64,000 nt of DNA from Pseudomonas sp. Irchel 3E13 (GTDB lineage Bacteria > Pseudomonadota > Gammaproteobacteria > Pseudomonadales > Pseudomonadaceae). Positions within the stretch are counted from its first letter, which is position 1; every line of letters begins with the position of its first letter. The position numbers and the translations under genes are program-made. The notes below the pieces were generated by a model. That model was not told the DNA's origin, made no database searches, and saw only the letters and a list, made by a program, of their open reading frames with translations. Shown piece after piece: positions 7,933-15,886 of the stretch. Location: NCBI RefSeq assembly GCF_900187455.1, contig NZ_FYDX01000013.1:62001-126000 (forward strand), written 5' to 3'.

Positions 7933-10218
7933 TCAGAAGCTGTAGCCGGCCTGGACGCCGACCGAGCGCGGATCGCCGGGGGTGGCCATTTGCGCGTTGG
8001 AGAGGAACGAGCCGTGGTACAGGTCGTATTTCTTGTCGAACAGGTTGCGTGCCCACAGCGCCACCGACCAGTTGCCGCCCACCGGTTTCAGGCCGAGACG
8101 GGCGTTGGCCAGCCAATACGCCTCGGTGGTGGTGCCGTTACTGCCGGCGATGCTGTCGTGGTACGAGTAATCGCTCTGGGCGCTGAGGATGAAGCCGGGA
8201 ATCTCCCAGACATACTCCACCTGGCCGCCGTAACTGGTTTCGGGGAAGTTGCTCAGGCTGGAACCGGAAAAGTCGGTGAACACCGGGTAGGCGAAGTTGA
8301 CCGCGCGGGTGGCGGTGCTGTTGAGCCCTTCGTAGTCGATGTACTTGCCTTTCTTGGTGCCGAAGTACTGGCCGACGGTCAGGCCCGCCAGCGGTTCCCA
8401 TTGCAGTTCCAGCTCGTAGCCGTAGATTTTCGACTTGGGAATGTTGACCAGGCGACCGACGTTGCCCACCTGCTGGCTGATCCACACCTGCGACTGGTAT
8501 TGCTGGTCACGGTAGTCGTAATAGAAAGCCGCCGCGTTGAGCCGCAGGGTGTTGCTCAGGTCACTCTTGAAGCCCACTTCATAGGCCAGCAGTTTCTCCG
8601 GTTTGACCGGGGCGATCTGCTCGACATAGCTGGAGTTGTAGGCGGTGAAGCCGCCGGACTTGATGCCGCGGCTGACGGTGGAATAGACCAGGGTCGAGGG
8701 CGTCAGTTGATATTCCAGGCCGAGCTTCCACGAGGTGGAGTTGCTGTCCAGATCGCTGTCGGCGGCGGGGAAGGTGCTCGGGCCGTAGCTGTAGGCGCCG
8801 TTGTTGACCAGGATGCGCCGGGTGCTGAAGTCGTTCAGTTCGCGGTTTTCCTTTTCCTGGCGCAGGCCGACGATCAGCTTGAGGTCGTCGGTCAGGCGGT
8901 AGTCGCCCTGGGCGAACACGCCGTAGGTGCGCGAGCGCTGGCCGTAGGAGGTGAAGGTGCCATAGCCGAGGTTGGCGCTGAAGTCGGAGTAGAACTCTTC
9001 GTCCAGGCGGTCCTTGGCGAAGTACAGGCCGGTCTGCCAGTTGAAGCGCTCGTTGCCGTGGGAAGCGAGGCGCAGTTCCTGGGAAAACACCTCGACCTGG
9101 GAATCGAAGAACTCGTCGGATTGCGGGATCTCCGATGCGTCCCAGTCGATGTATTCGCGGCGGCTGAACCTGTCCGAGGCGGTGACGCTGGTGAGGGTCA
9201 GGTGGTCGTCGAGGTCGAAGGTGCCGGTCAGCGCGAAGCCGGTGTTGTCGTTGTCACGGTGCGGCTTGTCTTTCACCGACAGCCCGGTCAGCCCGGCGAA
9301 GCCCGGGGTCAGGCCCCAGCCGGTGTTCTTGCCGTTGTTTTCCGGGGCGATGGTGGCGTAGCGCCCGCCGTAGGTGGCGTTGGGTTTCAGCCCCTGATAC
9401 AGGTACGAACCGCGGCTGTCGGATTTGTCCTGACCGCCGTGCACGGTGAGGTTGAAGTTGACGCTGTCGCTGGCGTCCCAGTCCAGTTGCCCGCGCAGCG
9501 AGGTGGTGTCCTTGTCGCCGAGGCTCTGCCCGGTGACGCGGTTGTCCTGCCAGGCGCCGCCCTGTTCGGTGATGAACGACAGGCGCCCGCGCAGGGTGTC
9601 GCTGAATGGCCCGGAGATGAAGCCTTCGACGCTGCCGGCATCGTAGGAGCCGTAGTTGCCGGTCAGGCCGCCGTGCAGTTCGCGGGTTGGCTTGTTGGTG
9701 ATGAAGTTGATCGCGCCGGCGGTGCTGTTGCGTCCGTACAGGGTGCCTTGCGGACCGCGCAGGACTTCCACCCGCTCCAGGTCGAAGAGCTGGCCTTGGG
9801 TCTGGATCGGGTAGGGCAGCGCCACCTGGTCGAGGTACACGCCGACGGTGGAGGTGTTGTTGCTGCCGTAATCCTTGAGGCCGACGCCGCGAATACGGAA
9901 CAGCGGGTTGCCGCTGCCGTATTGCGGGGCGATGTCGAGGTTGGGCACGTAGTTCTGCAACTGGTTGACCTCGGTGACGCCCTTGTCCTGCAGGTCCTGG
10001 CCGCTGAGGGCGGTCAGCGCGATGCCGATGTCCTGGGCGGATTCTTCATGGCGCTGGGCTGTGACGGTGACGCTCGGCAAGGCGGTGGTGGTTTCGGCAT
10101 CAGTCTGCTGGCCGAAGACATCGCTGGCCAGCAGCGACAGCAGCGGCGCGCTGGCGAGCAGTAACGGGCGACGGCCGAGTGGGCGAAGTGGATGACGGTT
10201 GCGTAGCAGTGTGGGCAT
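7933..10218 (-). CDS. TonB-dependent outer-membrane receptor (unit A)
   Basis: A 761-residue receptor: signal peptide ending near LASDVFGQ, TonB-box-like LPSVTVTAQR, plug domain with the motif LERVEVLRGPQGTLYGRNSTAGAIN, then a barrel ending in VGVQAGYSF with the terminal Phe expected for outer-membrane insertion. There is no N-terminal STN signalling domain, so it is not an ECF-coupled receptor. The plug class (GLKDYGSNNTSTVGVYLDQV) is the one often seen with organic substrates rather than siderophores. AAGGG lies 9 bases before the ATG. It is followed directly by the PhoD gene and transcribed divergently from the sigma-54 activator. Confidence 0.92.
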   Translation of the reverse strand: MPTLLRNRHPLRPLGRRPLLLASAPLLSLLASDVFGQQTDAETTTALPSVTVTAQRHEESAQDIGIALTALSGQDLQDKGVTEVNQLQNYVPNLDIAPQYGSGNPLFRIRGVGLKDYGSNNTSTVGVYLDQVALPYPIQTQGQLFDLERVEVLRGPQGTLYGRNSTAGAINFITNKPTRELHGGLTGNYGSYDAGSVEGFISGPFSDTLRGRLSFITEQGGAWQDNRVTGQSLGDKDTTSLRGQLDWDASDSVNFNLTVHGGQDKSDSRGSYLYQGLKPNATYGGRYATIAPENNGKNTGWGLTPGFAGLTGLSVKDKPHRDNDNTGFALTGTFDLDDHLTLTSVTASDRFSRREYIDWDASEIPQSDEFFDSQVEVFSQELRLASHGNERFNWQTGLYFAKDRLDEEFYSDFSANLGYGTFTSYGQRSRTYGVFAQGDYRLTDDLKLIVGLRQEKENRELNDFSTRRILVNNGAYSYGPSTFPAADSDLDSNSTSWKLGLEYQLTPSTLVYSTVSRGIKSGGFTAYNSSYVEQIAPVKPEKLLAYEVGFKSDLSNTLRLNAAAFYYDYRDQQYQSQVWISQQVGNVGRLVNIPKSKIYGYELELQWEPLAGLTVGQYFGTKKGKYIDYEGLNSTATRAVNFAYPVFTDFSGSSLSNFPETSYGGQVEYVWEIPGFILSAQSDYSYHDSIAGSNGTTTEAYWLANARLGLKPVGGNWSVALWARNLFDKKYDLYHGSFLSNAQMATPGDPRSVGVQAGYSF

Positions 10219-10547
10219 GGCGGGTATCCCTTGAAAAATGCGAGGCGAACGCCGGCTTCAGGGCCGGATCGCGTAAGGGCCGCTCTGTGAAGAGTAAGCA
10301 GACGAGCCCATAGCAAGCGCTATGCCATCATCGTTTTGTCATGATTCTGAAAGAATTTTTGCCAATTGGCGGGACGTGGAGCGGGGCGCGCGGTTGATTA
10401 GCAACAGCGCCCGGCGCAGGTTGTTGCGGAATCAGCAGGTTGTTCAAGCGGTTATTTTCTAATGCTTTTTTAATCTTTCTGGCTATAAGCAAGCGCCAGT
10501 AGAGTACAGCCTTACCCACCAGACGCTGACACCGGGACGTATTTGCC
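10219..10547. other. Divergent regulatory region, receptor unit A / sigma-54 activator
   Basis: This 329-bp gene-free stretch carries the sigma-54 promoter of unit A. It also has direct AGGTTGTT repeats at 10418-10425 and 10437-10444, an AT-rich block around 10450-10485 and the dyad CTGGC-N11-GCCAG around 10481-10501, close to the activator's own start region. The repeats are candidates for activator or CysB-type binding. No small gene was recognised here. Confidence 0.5.
10312..10327 (-). promoter_or_regulatory. Sigma-54 promoter of unit A (receptor-phoD)
   Basis: Read on the minus strand the site is TGGCATAGCGCTTGCT. It has the invariant GG and GC of the -24/-12 elements at consensus spacing, and differs from the TGGCACG-N4-TTGC consensus only at weak positions. 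It lies about 95 bp upstream of the receptor start. It matches the sites of units B and C at 14 and 15 of 16 positions, and the sigma-54 activator gene is divergent and adjacent. Confidence 0.8.
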
Positions 10548-11624
10548 ATGAGCGGTTCTCAGGGACATCTGAACCCCATCCTGACCTTGCCCCAGGGTGA
10601 GAAGGACCCGTTGTCGATCCGCGCCAAGGCGCTGGTCTTCGCCGATCCGCGCTCGCGCCAGTTGCTGGAATACCTGCAACGGGTCGGCCCGAGCGACGCG
10701 CCGGTGCTGATCAATGGTGAGACGGGCACCGGCAAGGAGTTGGTGGCGCGGTATATCCATGCCGCCAGCGGGCGCAAGGGCGCGTTCATTGCCGTCAACT
10801 GCGGCGCCATCAGCGAAAACCTGGCCGAGAGCGAGTTCTTCGGCCACGAAGCAGGCTCCTTCTCCGGGGCCACCGGCCGACGTGCCGGCTGGTTCGAAGA
10901 GGCCGACGGCGGCACCCTGTTCCTTGATGAAATCGGCGACCTGCCGCTGCCGTTGCAGGTGAAACTGCTGCGGGTGCTGCAGGAGCAGGAAGTGGTGCGG
11001 GTCGGCTCGCGCAAGCCGGTGAAAATCGACATCCGCCTGGTGACCGCCACCAACGTCAACCTGGAGCAGGCGGTGGAGGCGGGCAACTTCCGTCTCGACC
11101 TGTTCTACCGCATCAATGTCGCCCAGGTCGCGGTGCTGGCGTTGCGCGAGCGGCCGCTGGACATCCTGCCGCTGGTGGAGCACTTCCGGAAGCTCTACAG
11201 CGCGCGGCTGAAAATCAACGAACCGATGCTGTCGGAATCAGCGGCCCAGGCGCTGCTGGATTACCCGTGGCCGGGGAATATCCGCGAGCTGGAGAATGTC
11301 GTGCACCTGGCCTTGCTGGTGGCGGGCGACAAACCGATCCGGCCCGAGCACCTGAAATTCTCGGCGGGGCTCAGCGCCCTGCAGGCAGGGCCTTCAGGCG
11401 CGCCGAAGCTGCCGCAGGAAGTGATTCGCGAACAACTGCTGCGCCTGTTCGAAACCCCGGGGGACGCGTTGCTGCACGATATCGAGGACCTGATCGTGCG
11501 CGAGGCGTTTGCCCATTGCGGTTTCAACCAATTGCGCACGGCAGAATTGCTGGGGATTACCCGCAATGCCATGCGGACCTTGTTGGTGAACCATGGGATG
11601 TTGAAGGGGCGCTCCTCGAGCTGA
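10548..11624 (+). CDS. SfnR-like sigma-54-dependent transcriptional activator
   Basis: A 358-residue bacterial enhancer-binding protein with no receiver or sensory domain. The AAA+ domain starts almost at once: Walker A GETGTGKE, Walker B GGTLFLDEIGDLP, then the R-finger region. A Fis-type helix-turn-helix closes it (NQLRTAELLGITRNAMRTLL). This is the architecture of PspF and of Pseudomonas SfnR, which controls organosulfur use under sulfate limitation. The sigma-54 contact loop reads GSFSGA instead of GAFTGA. Identity as SfnR-like is inferred from architecture and from the nearby LLM monooxygenase genes. It probably drives all three sigma-54 promoters in this region. Confidence 0.88.
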   Translation: MSGSQGHLNPILTLPQGEKDPLSIRAKALVFADPRSRQLLEYLQRVGPSDAPVLINGETGTGKELVARYIHAASGRKGAFIAVNCGAISENLAESEFFGHEAGSFSGATGRRAGWFEEADGGTLFLDEIGDLPLPLQVKLLRVLQEQEVVRVGSRKPVKIDIRLVTATNVNLEQAVEAGNFRLDLFYRINVAQVAVLALRERPLDILPLVEHFRKLYSARLKINEPMLSESAAQALLDYPWPGNIRELENVVHLALLVAGDKPIRPEHLKFSAGLSALQAGPSGAPKLPQEVIREQLLRLFETPGDALLHDIEDLIVREAFAHCGFNQLRTAELLGITRNAMRTLLVNHGMLKGRSSS

Positions 11625-11633
11625 GGTTGCTGT

Positions 11634-11655
11634 TTGAGGGCGATGACGCCCTCAA
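11634..11655. terminator. Bidirectional hairpin between convergent genes
   Basis: TTGAGGGCG and CGCCCTCAA form a perfect 9-bp stem with the loop ATGA, located between the convergent activator and LLM genes. No long U-run follows on either strand, so termination strength is uncertain. Confidence 0.6.
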
Positions 11656-11668
11656 GGCTGTCGAAGAA

Positions 11669-12802
11669 TCACCCCTTGCGCCGCGCCCGTCCCGCCCCCA
11701 GCCGCCGCAACTGCGGCAACAGCTCCGCCCCGAGGTGGATTGCTTCTTCCAGGTGGGGAAAGCCGGACAGGATGAAGCAATCGACGCCCAACTGATGGTA
11801 TTCCTCGATCCGCTCCGCCACCTGCTGGTAGCTGCCCACCAGCGCGGTGCCGGCACCGCCGCGCACCAGGCCGACGCCGGCCCAGAGGTTGGCCGACACT
11901 TCCAGTTCCCGCGCCCGTCGTCCACGGCCTTTGACCAGTTCGGTCTGGCGTGACTGACCCACCGATTCATACGCCGCCATCTGCACCTGGGCGCGGTCGA
12001 TGGCTTCTTTGGGGATTTCGTCCAGCAAGCGCTCGACATGGCTCCACGCCGCGTCATCGGTGGCGGCGGCGAACACGTGCACGCGCAAGCCGAAACGCAG
12101 CGTGCGGCCACCGGCCGCGGCCAGTTCGCGCATGTGGCGGATGCGTTCGGCGATCATCGCGGGCGGTTCGCACCACATCAGGTAGGTCTGGGCATGGGCG
12201 GCACCGACTTGTTCGGCGGCACTGGAGGCACCGCCGAAATAGATCGCCGGCGCCTGCGCCCGCGGGTCGATCGGGCTGTCGCCGGCGCAGCGGTAGTAGC
12301 GCCCGTGATGGGGCTGGCGACGTCCGGCCCAGACCGCCTGGAAGGCTTGGAGAAATTCGGCGGTGCGGGCATAGCGTTCGTCGTGTTCGAGAAAATCGCC
12401 GAGGGAGCGCTGTTCGAAACGGCTGGAACCGCTGACCACATGCAGGTCCAGGCGGTTGTCGCTGAGCAGTTGCAAGGTCGCCGCGCGGTGGGCGCTCCAG
12501 GCCGGCAGTTCGAGGCCCGGGCGCAAGGTCAGGAGAAAACGCAGGCGCCGCACTTCCTGGGCCAGCACCGCGGTGATCAGCCAGGGGTCCTCGAAGCCGC
12601 TGGCGGTCGGCACCATGATGCCGTCGAAGGCGGACAGCTCGGCGGCGCGGACGATCTGCCGCAGGTAATCCAGGGTCGGCGTGCGTTCACCCTGCTGGAA
12701 CAGGCCGACCTTGGGCAGGCCGCTGCTGGTCAGGTGGCGACCATCGCCGTTGGTGGGCAGGAACCAGTCGAGTTCGATCGGCGGGCGGCGTTCACTGGCC
12801 AT
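11669..12802 (-). CDS. LLM-class FMNH2-dependent monooxygenase, SsuD-like
   Basis: A 377-residue flavin monooxygenase of the alkanesulfonate monooxygenase type. The start was set at ATG 12802 (MASERRPPIELDWFLPTNGDG) because the reading frame further upstream lies inside the preceding gene. SsuD-like features include the ELDWFLPTNGDG N-terminus, LRPGLELPAWSAHRAATLQLLSDNRLDLHVVSG, and DEHYARTAEFLQ-type DERYARTAEFLQAFQAVW. Enzymes of this type release sulfite from sulfonates using reduced flavin supplied by a separate reductase. It is the last gene of unit B and overlaps its upstream neighbour by 11 bp. The exact substrate cannot be read. Confidence 0.87.
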   Translation of the reverse strand: MASERRPPIELDWFLPTNGDGRHLTSSGLPKVGLFQQGERTPTLDYLRQIVRAAELSAFDGIMVPTASGFEDPWLITAVLAQEVRRLRFLLTLRPGLELPAWSAHRAATLQLLSDNRLDLHVVSGSSRFEQRSLGDFLEHDERYARTAEFLQAFQAVWAGRRQPHHGRYYRCAGDSPIDPRAQAPAIYFGGASSAAEQVGAAHAQTYLMWCEPPAMIAERIRHMRELAAAGGRTLRFGLRVHVFAAATDDAAWSHVERLLDEIPKEAIDRAQVQMAAYESVGQSRQTELVKGRGRRARELEVSANLWAGVGLVRGGAGTALVGSYQQVAERIEEYHQLGVDCFILSGFPHLEEAIHLGAELLPQLRRLGAGRARRKG

Positions 12803-13805
12803 GGTGCAGGCGCTCCTTGCGCAGGCCCTGCTCATGCAGCAGGGGCAGGATCCGTTCGCCAAAGCGCAGCACTTCGCTGACCGCCGGCTGACCCTGGATA
12901 ACGATGTGTTCGATGCCCAGGCCATGCAGTTCCTGCAGGCGGGTCGCGATCTGCTGCGGCGTGCCGACCAGGTACAGCGGCTGGCCGGGGTGCAGTTGCA
13001 GCAGGTTGGGGTGGATTTCGAAGCGGCGCAGCGGATGACGGTCGCGGGACAACCTCGGCAGCGCGGCCGTGGCCGGCAGCGCCTGGACATCCACCGCCAG
13101 GTGTTGGGCGGCGGCGTCCCAGGCCAGTGCTTCGCTGTCGCCCTGGATCAGGCCGAAGGTGCAGGCGAAAGCCAAGGCCGGTTGCGCGCCGCGCAGGCGC
13201 TGGATTTCCTGTTCGAGCCAGGCCGGCGCCGACGGGCGCAGCAGGCAGGTGCCGGCATGGGCGGCGATCAGCGCGGTGTTCTGGCTGTCGTCCAGCAGCA
13301 GCGGCGGGGCCGGCAGTTCGCGGCGGGCGAAGCCAGCGTTCTCCAGTTGAAAGTAGCGCCCGCTGTAGTTGAAACCGGCTTCGCCACCGCCGAGCAGACG
13401 CTGGAGGATGTCCAGGTATTCGCCGATCCGCTCGCTGCGCTGGTCGCGGTTGAGCCATTCGCCGAAGGCGTGGCGCAGGCTGTCGCGTTCGCTGTCCGGC
13501 AGGTGCAGGCGCACGCGGTTGGCGCTGATCGATTGCAGGCTCTGCAGCGTGGCGGCGAGTGCCGCCGGCAACACCACTTCCGGCGGCACGCTGACGGTCA
13601 GGTGCAGGTGACGGGTATGCGCGCACAATGCCGCCGCCACGCCGAGGCTGTCGGCGCAGGGCGCGCCGCCGGGGATCCACAGGCCGTCGATGCCGGCGTA
13701 CTCCACCGCCTGGGCCAACTGGATCCACTGGCCCGGCCGCGCGCCCCAGTCGCGGGCGCCATCCGGCCCGCAGAGCGGCAATTGCCAACTGAACTCACGG
13801 GCCAT
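12792..13805 (-). CDS. LLM-class flavin-dependent oxidoreductase
   Basis: A 337-residue luciferase-like TIM-barrel protein related to the SsuD family but divergent: PGQWIQLAQAVEYAGIDGLWIPGG, RVRLHLPDSERDSLRHAFGEWL and a C-terminal VGTPQQIATRLQELHGLGIEHIVIQGQP. It is shorter than the 377-residue neighbour with which it overlaps by 11 bp, and may be a partner subunit or a separate oxygenase. GCGGAG precedes the ATG by 7 bases. Function beyond flavin-dependent oxidation is not assigned. Confidence 0.82.
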   Translation of the reverse strand: MAREFSWQLPLCGPDGARDWGARPGQWIQLAQAVEYAGIDGLWIPGGAPCADSLGVAAALCAHTRHLHLTVSVPPEVVLPAALAATLQSLQSISANRVRLHLPDSERDSLRHAFGEWLNRDQRSERIGEYLDILQRLLGGGEAGFNYSGRYFQLENAGFARRELPAPPLLLDDSQNTALIAAHAGTCLLRPSAPAWLEQEIQRLRGAQPALAFACTFGLIQGDSEALAWDAAAQHLAVDVQALPATAALPRLSRDRHPLRRFEIHPNLLQLHPGQPLYLVGTPQQIATRLQELHGLGIEHIVIQGQPAVSEVLRFGERILPLLHEQGLRKERLHHGQ

Positions 13806-13844
13806 GCACGGACTCCGCGAGGGTGAAGGAAACAGGGTGGGCCA

Positions 13845-14873
13845 TCATCCCACCGCCGTCGGGGTCTGGGTAGCGCGGGGTTGCCAGCCCAGCGCCGGGG
13901 CGATCTCCCGGGCGATGATTTCCAGGCGCTTGAGCACCTGGGCCTGGGTCGAGCTTTCCGCCTGTACCACCACGATCAGGTAGTCGGCGTAAGGCAGCAA
14001 CGACGGGTCCTGGCGCAGGCTGTCGATCACCTCGTCGGGGTGGCCGTGGTGCACGTTCATCAGGCGCAGGTGTTCTTGCAGGTCGATGGCTTCGTCGATC
14101 AGGCCTTCGCGTTGCAGGCGCGGAATATGCCGCTCGATGTCCGGCGCCAGTTCGGCCTGGGCCGTGGCGCGGTCGTTGGCTGGGAACACCGCGCGCACCA
14201 CGCCGATTCGCGGGGCGCGTTCGGGATGGTCCCAGGCCTGCAGATAGGCCTCGGCCAAGGGTTTTTGTACGGTCAGCGGGTCGTGGGTGGCGGTGCCCAG
14301 CAGCAGGCCGTTGCCTTGTTGTGCGGTGTAGGCCGCGCCTTCGACGCTGCCATGGGAATGCCAGAGGCGCTGGCTCAGGCCGGGGGCGGGCGGTTGCAGG
14401 GTCTGCTCGCTGTCGGGGCTGGCGGGCTGGCCTTCGAGCAAGCGTTGCAGGCGCTGTTGATCGGCGCTGAAGCGCTGTTGCCGCTGTTCCGCGTCGCGGC
14501 CAAAGGCGCTGAAGCTGTCCAGGTTGGCGCCGCCGCTGCCCAGCCCCAGTTGCACCCGGCCGCCGCTGAGTTGGTCGAGCACGCTGGCGTCTTCGGCCAG
14601 GCGCACCGGGTCTTCGAAGGGCAGCACGATGACCCCGGTGCCCAGCTCGATGTGGCGGGTCCGCTCGGCCACCGCGGCGAGGAACAACAGTGGCGACGGC
14701 AACCGGCCAAAGCCGTTGCTCAGGTGGTGCTGGGCGATCCAGCCGCCGTCGAAACCGAGGGCTTCGGCGACGTCGAATTGCTCCAGCAGGTCGTTGTAGA
14801 CCTGCTTCGGCTCTTCGCCGAAGGCGTGGGTGAGAAAGCCCAGCTTGAGCGGGCGTGAACGGGCGACGGTCAT
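13845..14873 (-). CDS. LLM-class flavin-dependent oxidoreductase (tandem paralogue 1)
   Basis: A 342-residue luciferase-like protein: LKLGFLTHAFGEEPKQVYNDLLEQFDVAEALGFDGGWIAQHHL, then RTRHIELGTGVIVLPFEDPVRLAEDASVLDQLSGGRVQLGLGSG. It is clearly paralogous to the next upstream gene (14870-15886), with matching segments along the whole length, so the pair arose by duplication. The start codon overlaps the upstream stop by 4 bp, implying coupled translation. The substrate is unknown; the context points to an organosulfur compound. Confidence 0.86.
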   Translation of the reverse strand: MTVARSRPLKLGFLTHAFGEEPKQVYNDLLEQFDVAEALGFDGGWIAQHHLSNGFGRLPSPLLFLAAVAERTRHIELGTGVIVLPFEDPVRLAEDASVLDQLSGGRVQLGLGSGGANLDSFSAFGRDAEQRQQRFSADQQRLQRLLEGQPASPDSEQTLQPPAPGLSQRLWHSHGSVEGAAYTAQQGNGLLLGTATHDPLTVQKPLAEAYLQAWDHPERAPRIGVVRAVFPANDRATAQAELAPDIERHIPRLQREGLIDEAIDLQEHLRLMNVHHGHPDEVIDSLRQDPSLLPYADYLIVVVQAESSTQAQVLKRLEIIAREIAPALGWQPRATQTPTAVG

Positions 14874-15886
14874 GACAGGGCAGCTTCCTTGACGGTGGTT
14901 GTGGCAGCGCGGCGCCAGCCCAGGGCCGGGGCGACCTGCTCGCTGATGATTTCCAGGGCACGGATGGCGTCGCGCAGCGGCGTGCTCGCGCTTTGCACCT
15001 GGACGATCAGGTGGTCATGCACGCCCAGTTGCGGGCCGCCGCGCAGGCCGTCGATGATCGACTGCGCCGGGCCATGCAGCACGCCGAGGCGCGTGAGGGT
15101 GTCGCCGAAGTCAGCGTCCAGTGGGCCGTGGTAGACGCCGATGCTGTGCTGACGCTGGAGGTAGGTGTGGATATCGCGGCGCAGGGCGCTGTCATCGCCG
15201 CCGATGCCAGCGGTGGGGAACACCCCCTGGACCCGCGCCACCCGCGGCGGCGTGCCGTTGTCGCCGGTCCAGGCGGCGCGGTAGCGCTGCACCGCCTCGA
15301 TACTGGCTTCGGCCGGCAGGTGCGGGTTGGGCGCCATGATCAGGCCGTTGCCGCGGGCCGCTACCAATTCCACCCGCGAGGTCGCTTCCCAGAGCCGGCC
15401 ACCGAGGCCGGGGGACAGCGGTTGCAGGCGCAGCCCTTCGGCGTTCAGCGGCGCATTGCCGAGGGCCGCCTGCAGCACTTGCAGGTGGTTTTCGTAGTCG
15501 CGGTGGCGTTGTTCGTGGGGCAGGCCGAAGGCGCGGAAGCTGTCCGGGTCGAAGCCCGCGCCGAGGCCCAGTTCCAGCCGGCCATTGCTGAGCAGGTCGA
15601 GCACCCCGGCGTCTTCCGCCAGGCGCAGCGGCAATTCCTGCGGCAGCACGATGATCCCGGTGCCGAGGGCGATGCGCCGGGTGCGCTGGGCCACCGCCGC
15701 GAGTAGCACCAGCGGCGAGGGCAGGCGCCCCTGTTCGCTGGCGAAGTGGTGCTGGGCGACCCAGCCGCTGTCGAAGCCCAGCTCTTCGGCGACCTGGAAC
15801 AGCTCGAGGGTCTCGCGGTAGACCTTGGCGTCGAAATGCGGGTGATAGACCCGGTTGAGAAAGCCCAGGGAAAATCCGCCACTCAT
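14870..15886 (-). CDS. LLM-class flavin-dependent oxidoreductase (tandem paralogue 2)
   Basis: A 338-residue luciferase-like protein with LGFLNRVYHPHFDAKVYRETLELFQVAEELGFDSGWVAQHHF and RTRRIALGTGIIVLPQELPLRLAEDAGVLDLLSNGRLELGLGAG. It is homologous along its length to the downstream neighbour but well diverged, so the two probably act on different steps or form a heteromer. It overlaps both neighbours by 4 bp (the secreted SurE-like gene upstream, paralogue 1 downstream). Confidence 0.86.
   Translation of the reverse strand: MSGGFSLGFLNRVYHPHFDAKVYRETLELFQVAEELGFDSGWVAQHHFASEQGRLPSPLVLLAAVAQRTRRIALGTGIIVLPQELPLRLAEDAGVLDLLSNGRLELGLGAGFDPDSFRAFGLPHEQRHRDYENHLQVLQAALGNAPLNAEGLRLQPLSPGLGGRLWEATSRVELVAARGNGLIMAPNPHLPAEASIEAVQRYRAAWTGDNGTPPRVARVQGVFPTAGIGGDDSALRRDIHTYLQRQHSIGVYHGPLDADFGDTLTRLGVLHGPAQSIIDGLRGGPQLGVHDHLIVQVQSASTPLRDAIRALEIISEQVAPALGWRRAATTTVKEAALS

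Noticed and set aside
6277..10164. Very long open frame (1295 codons) on the + strand opposite the PhoD and receptor genes
   Set aside because: Low-complexity Val/Ala/Gly/Arg-rich translation typical of the antisense of GC-rich genes; both minus-strand genes have clear families and signal peptides.
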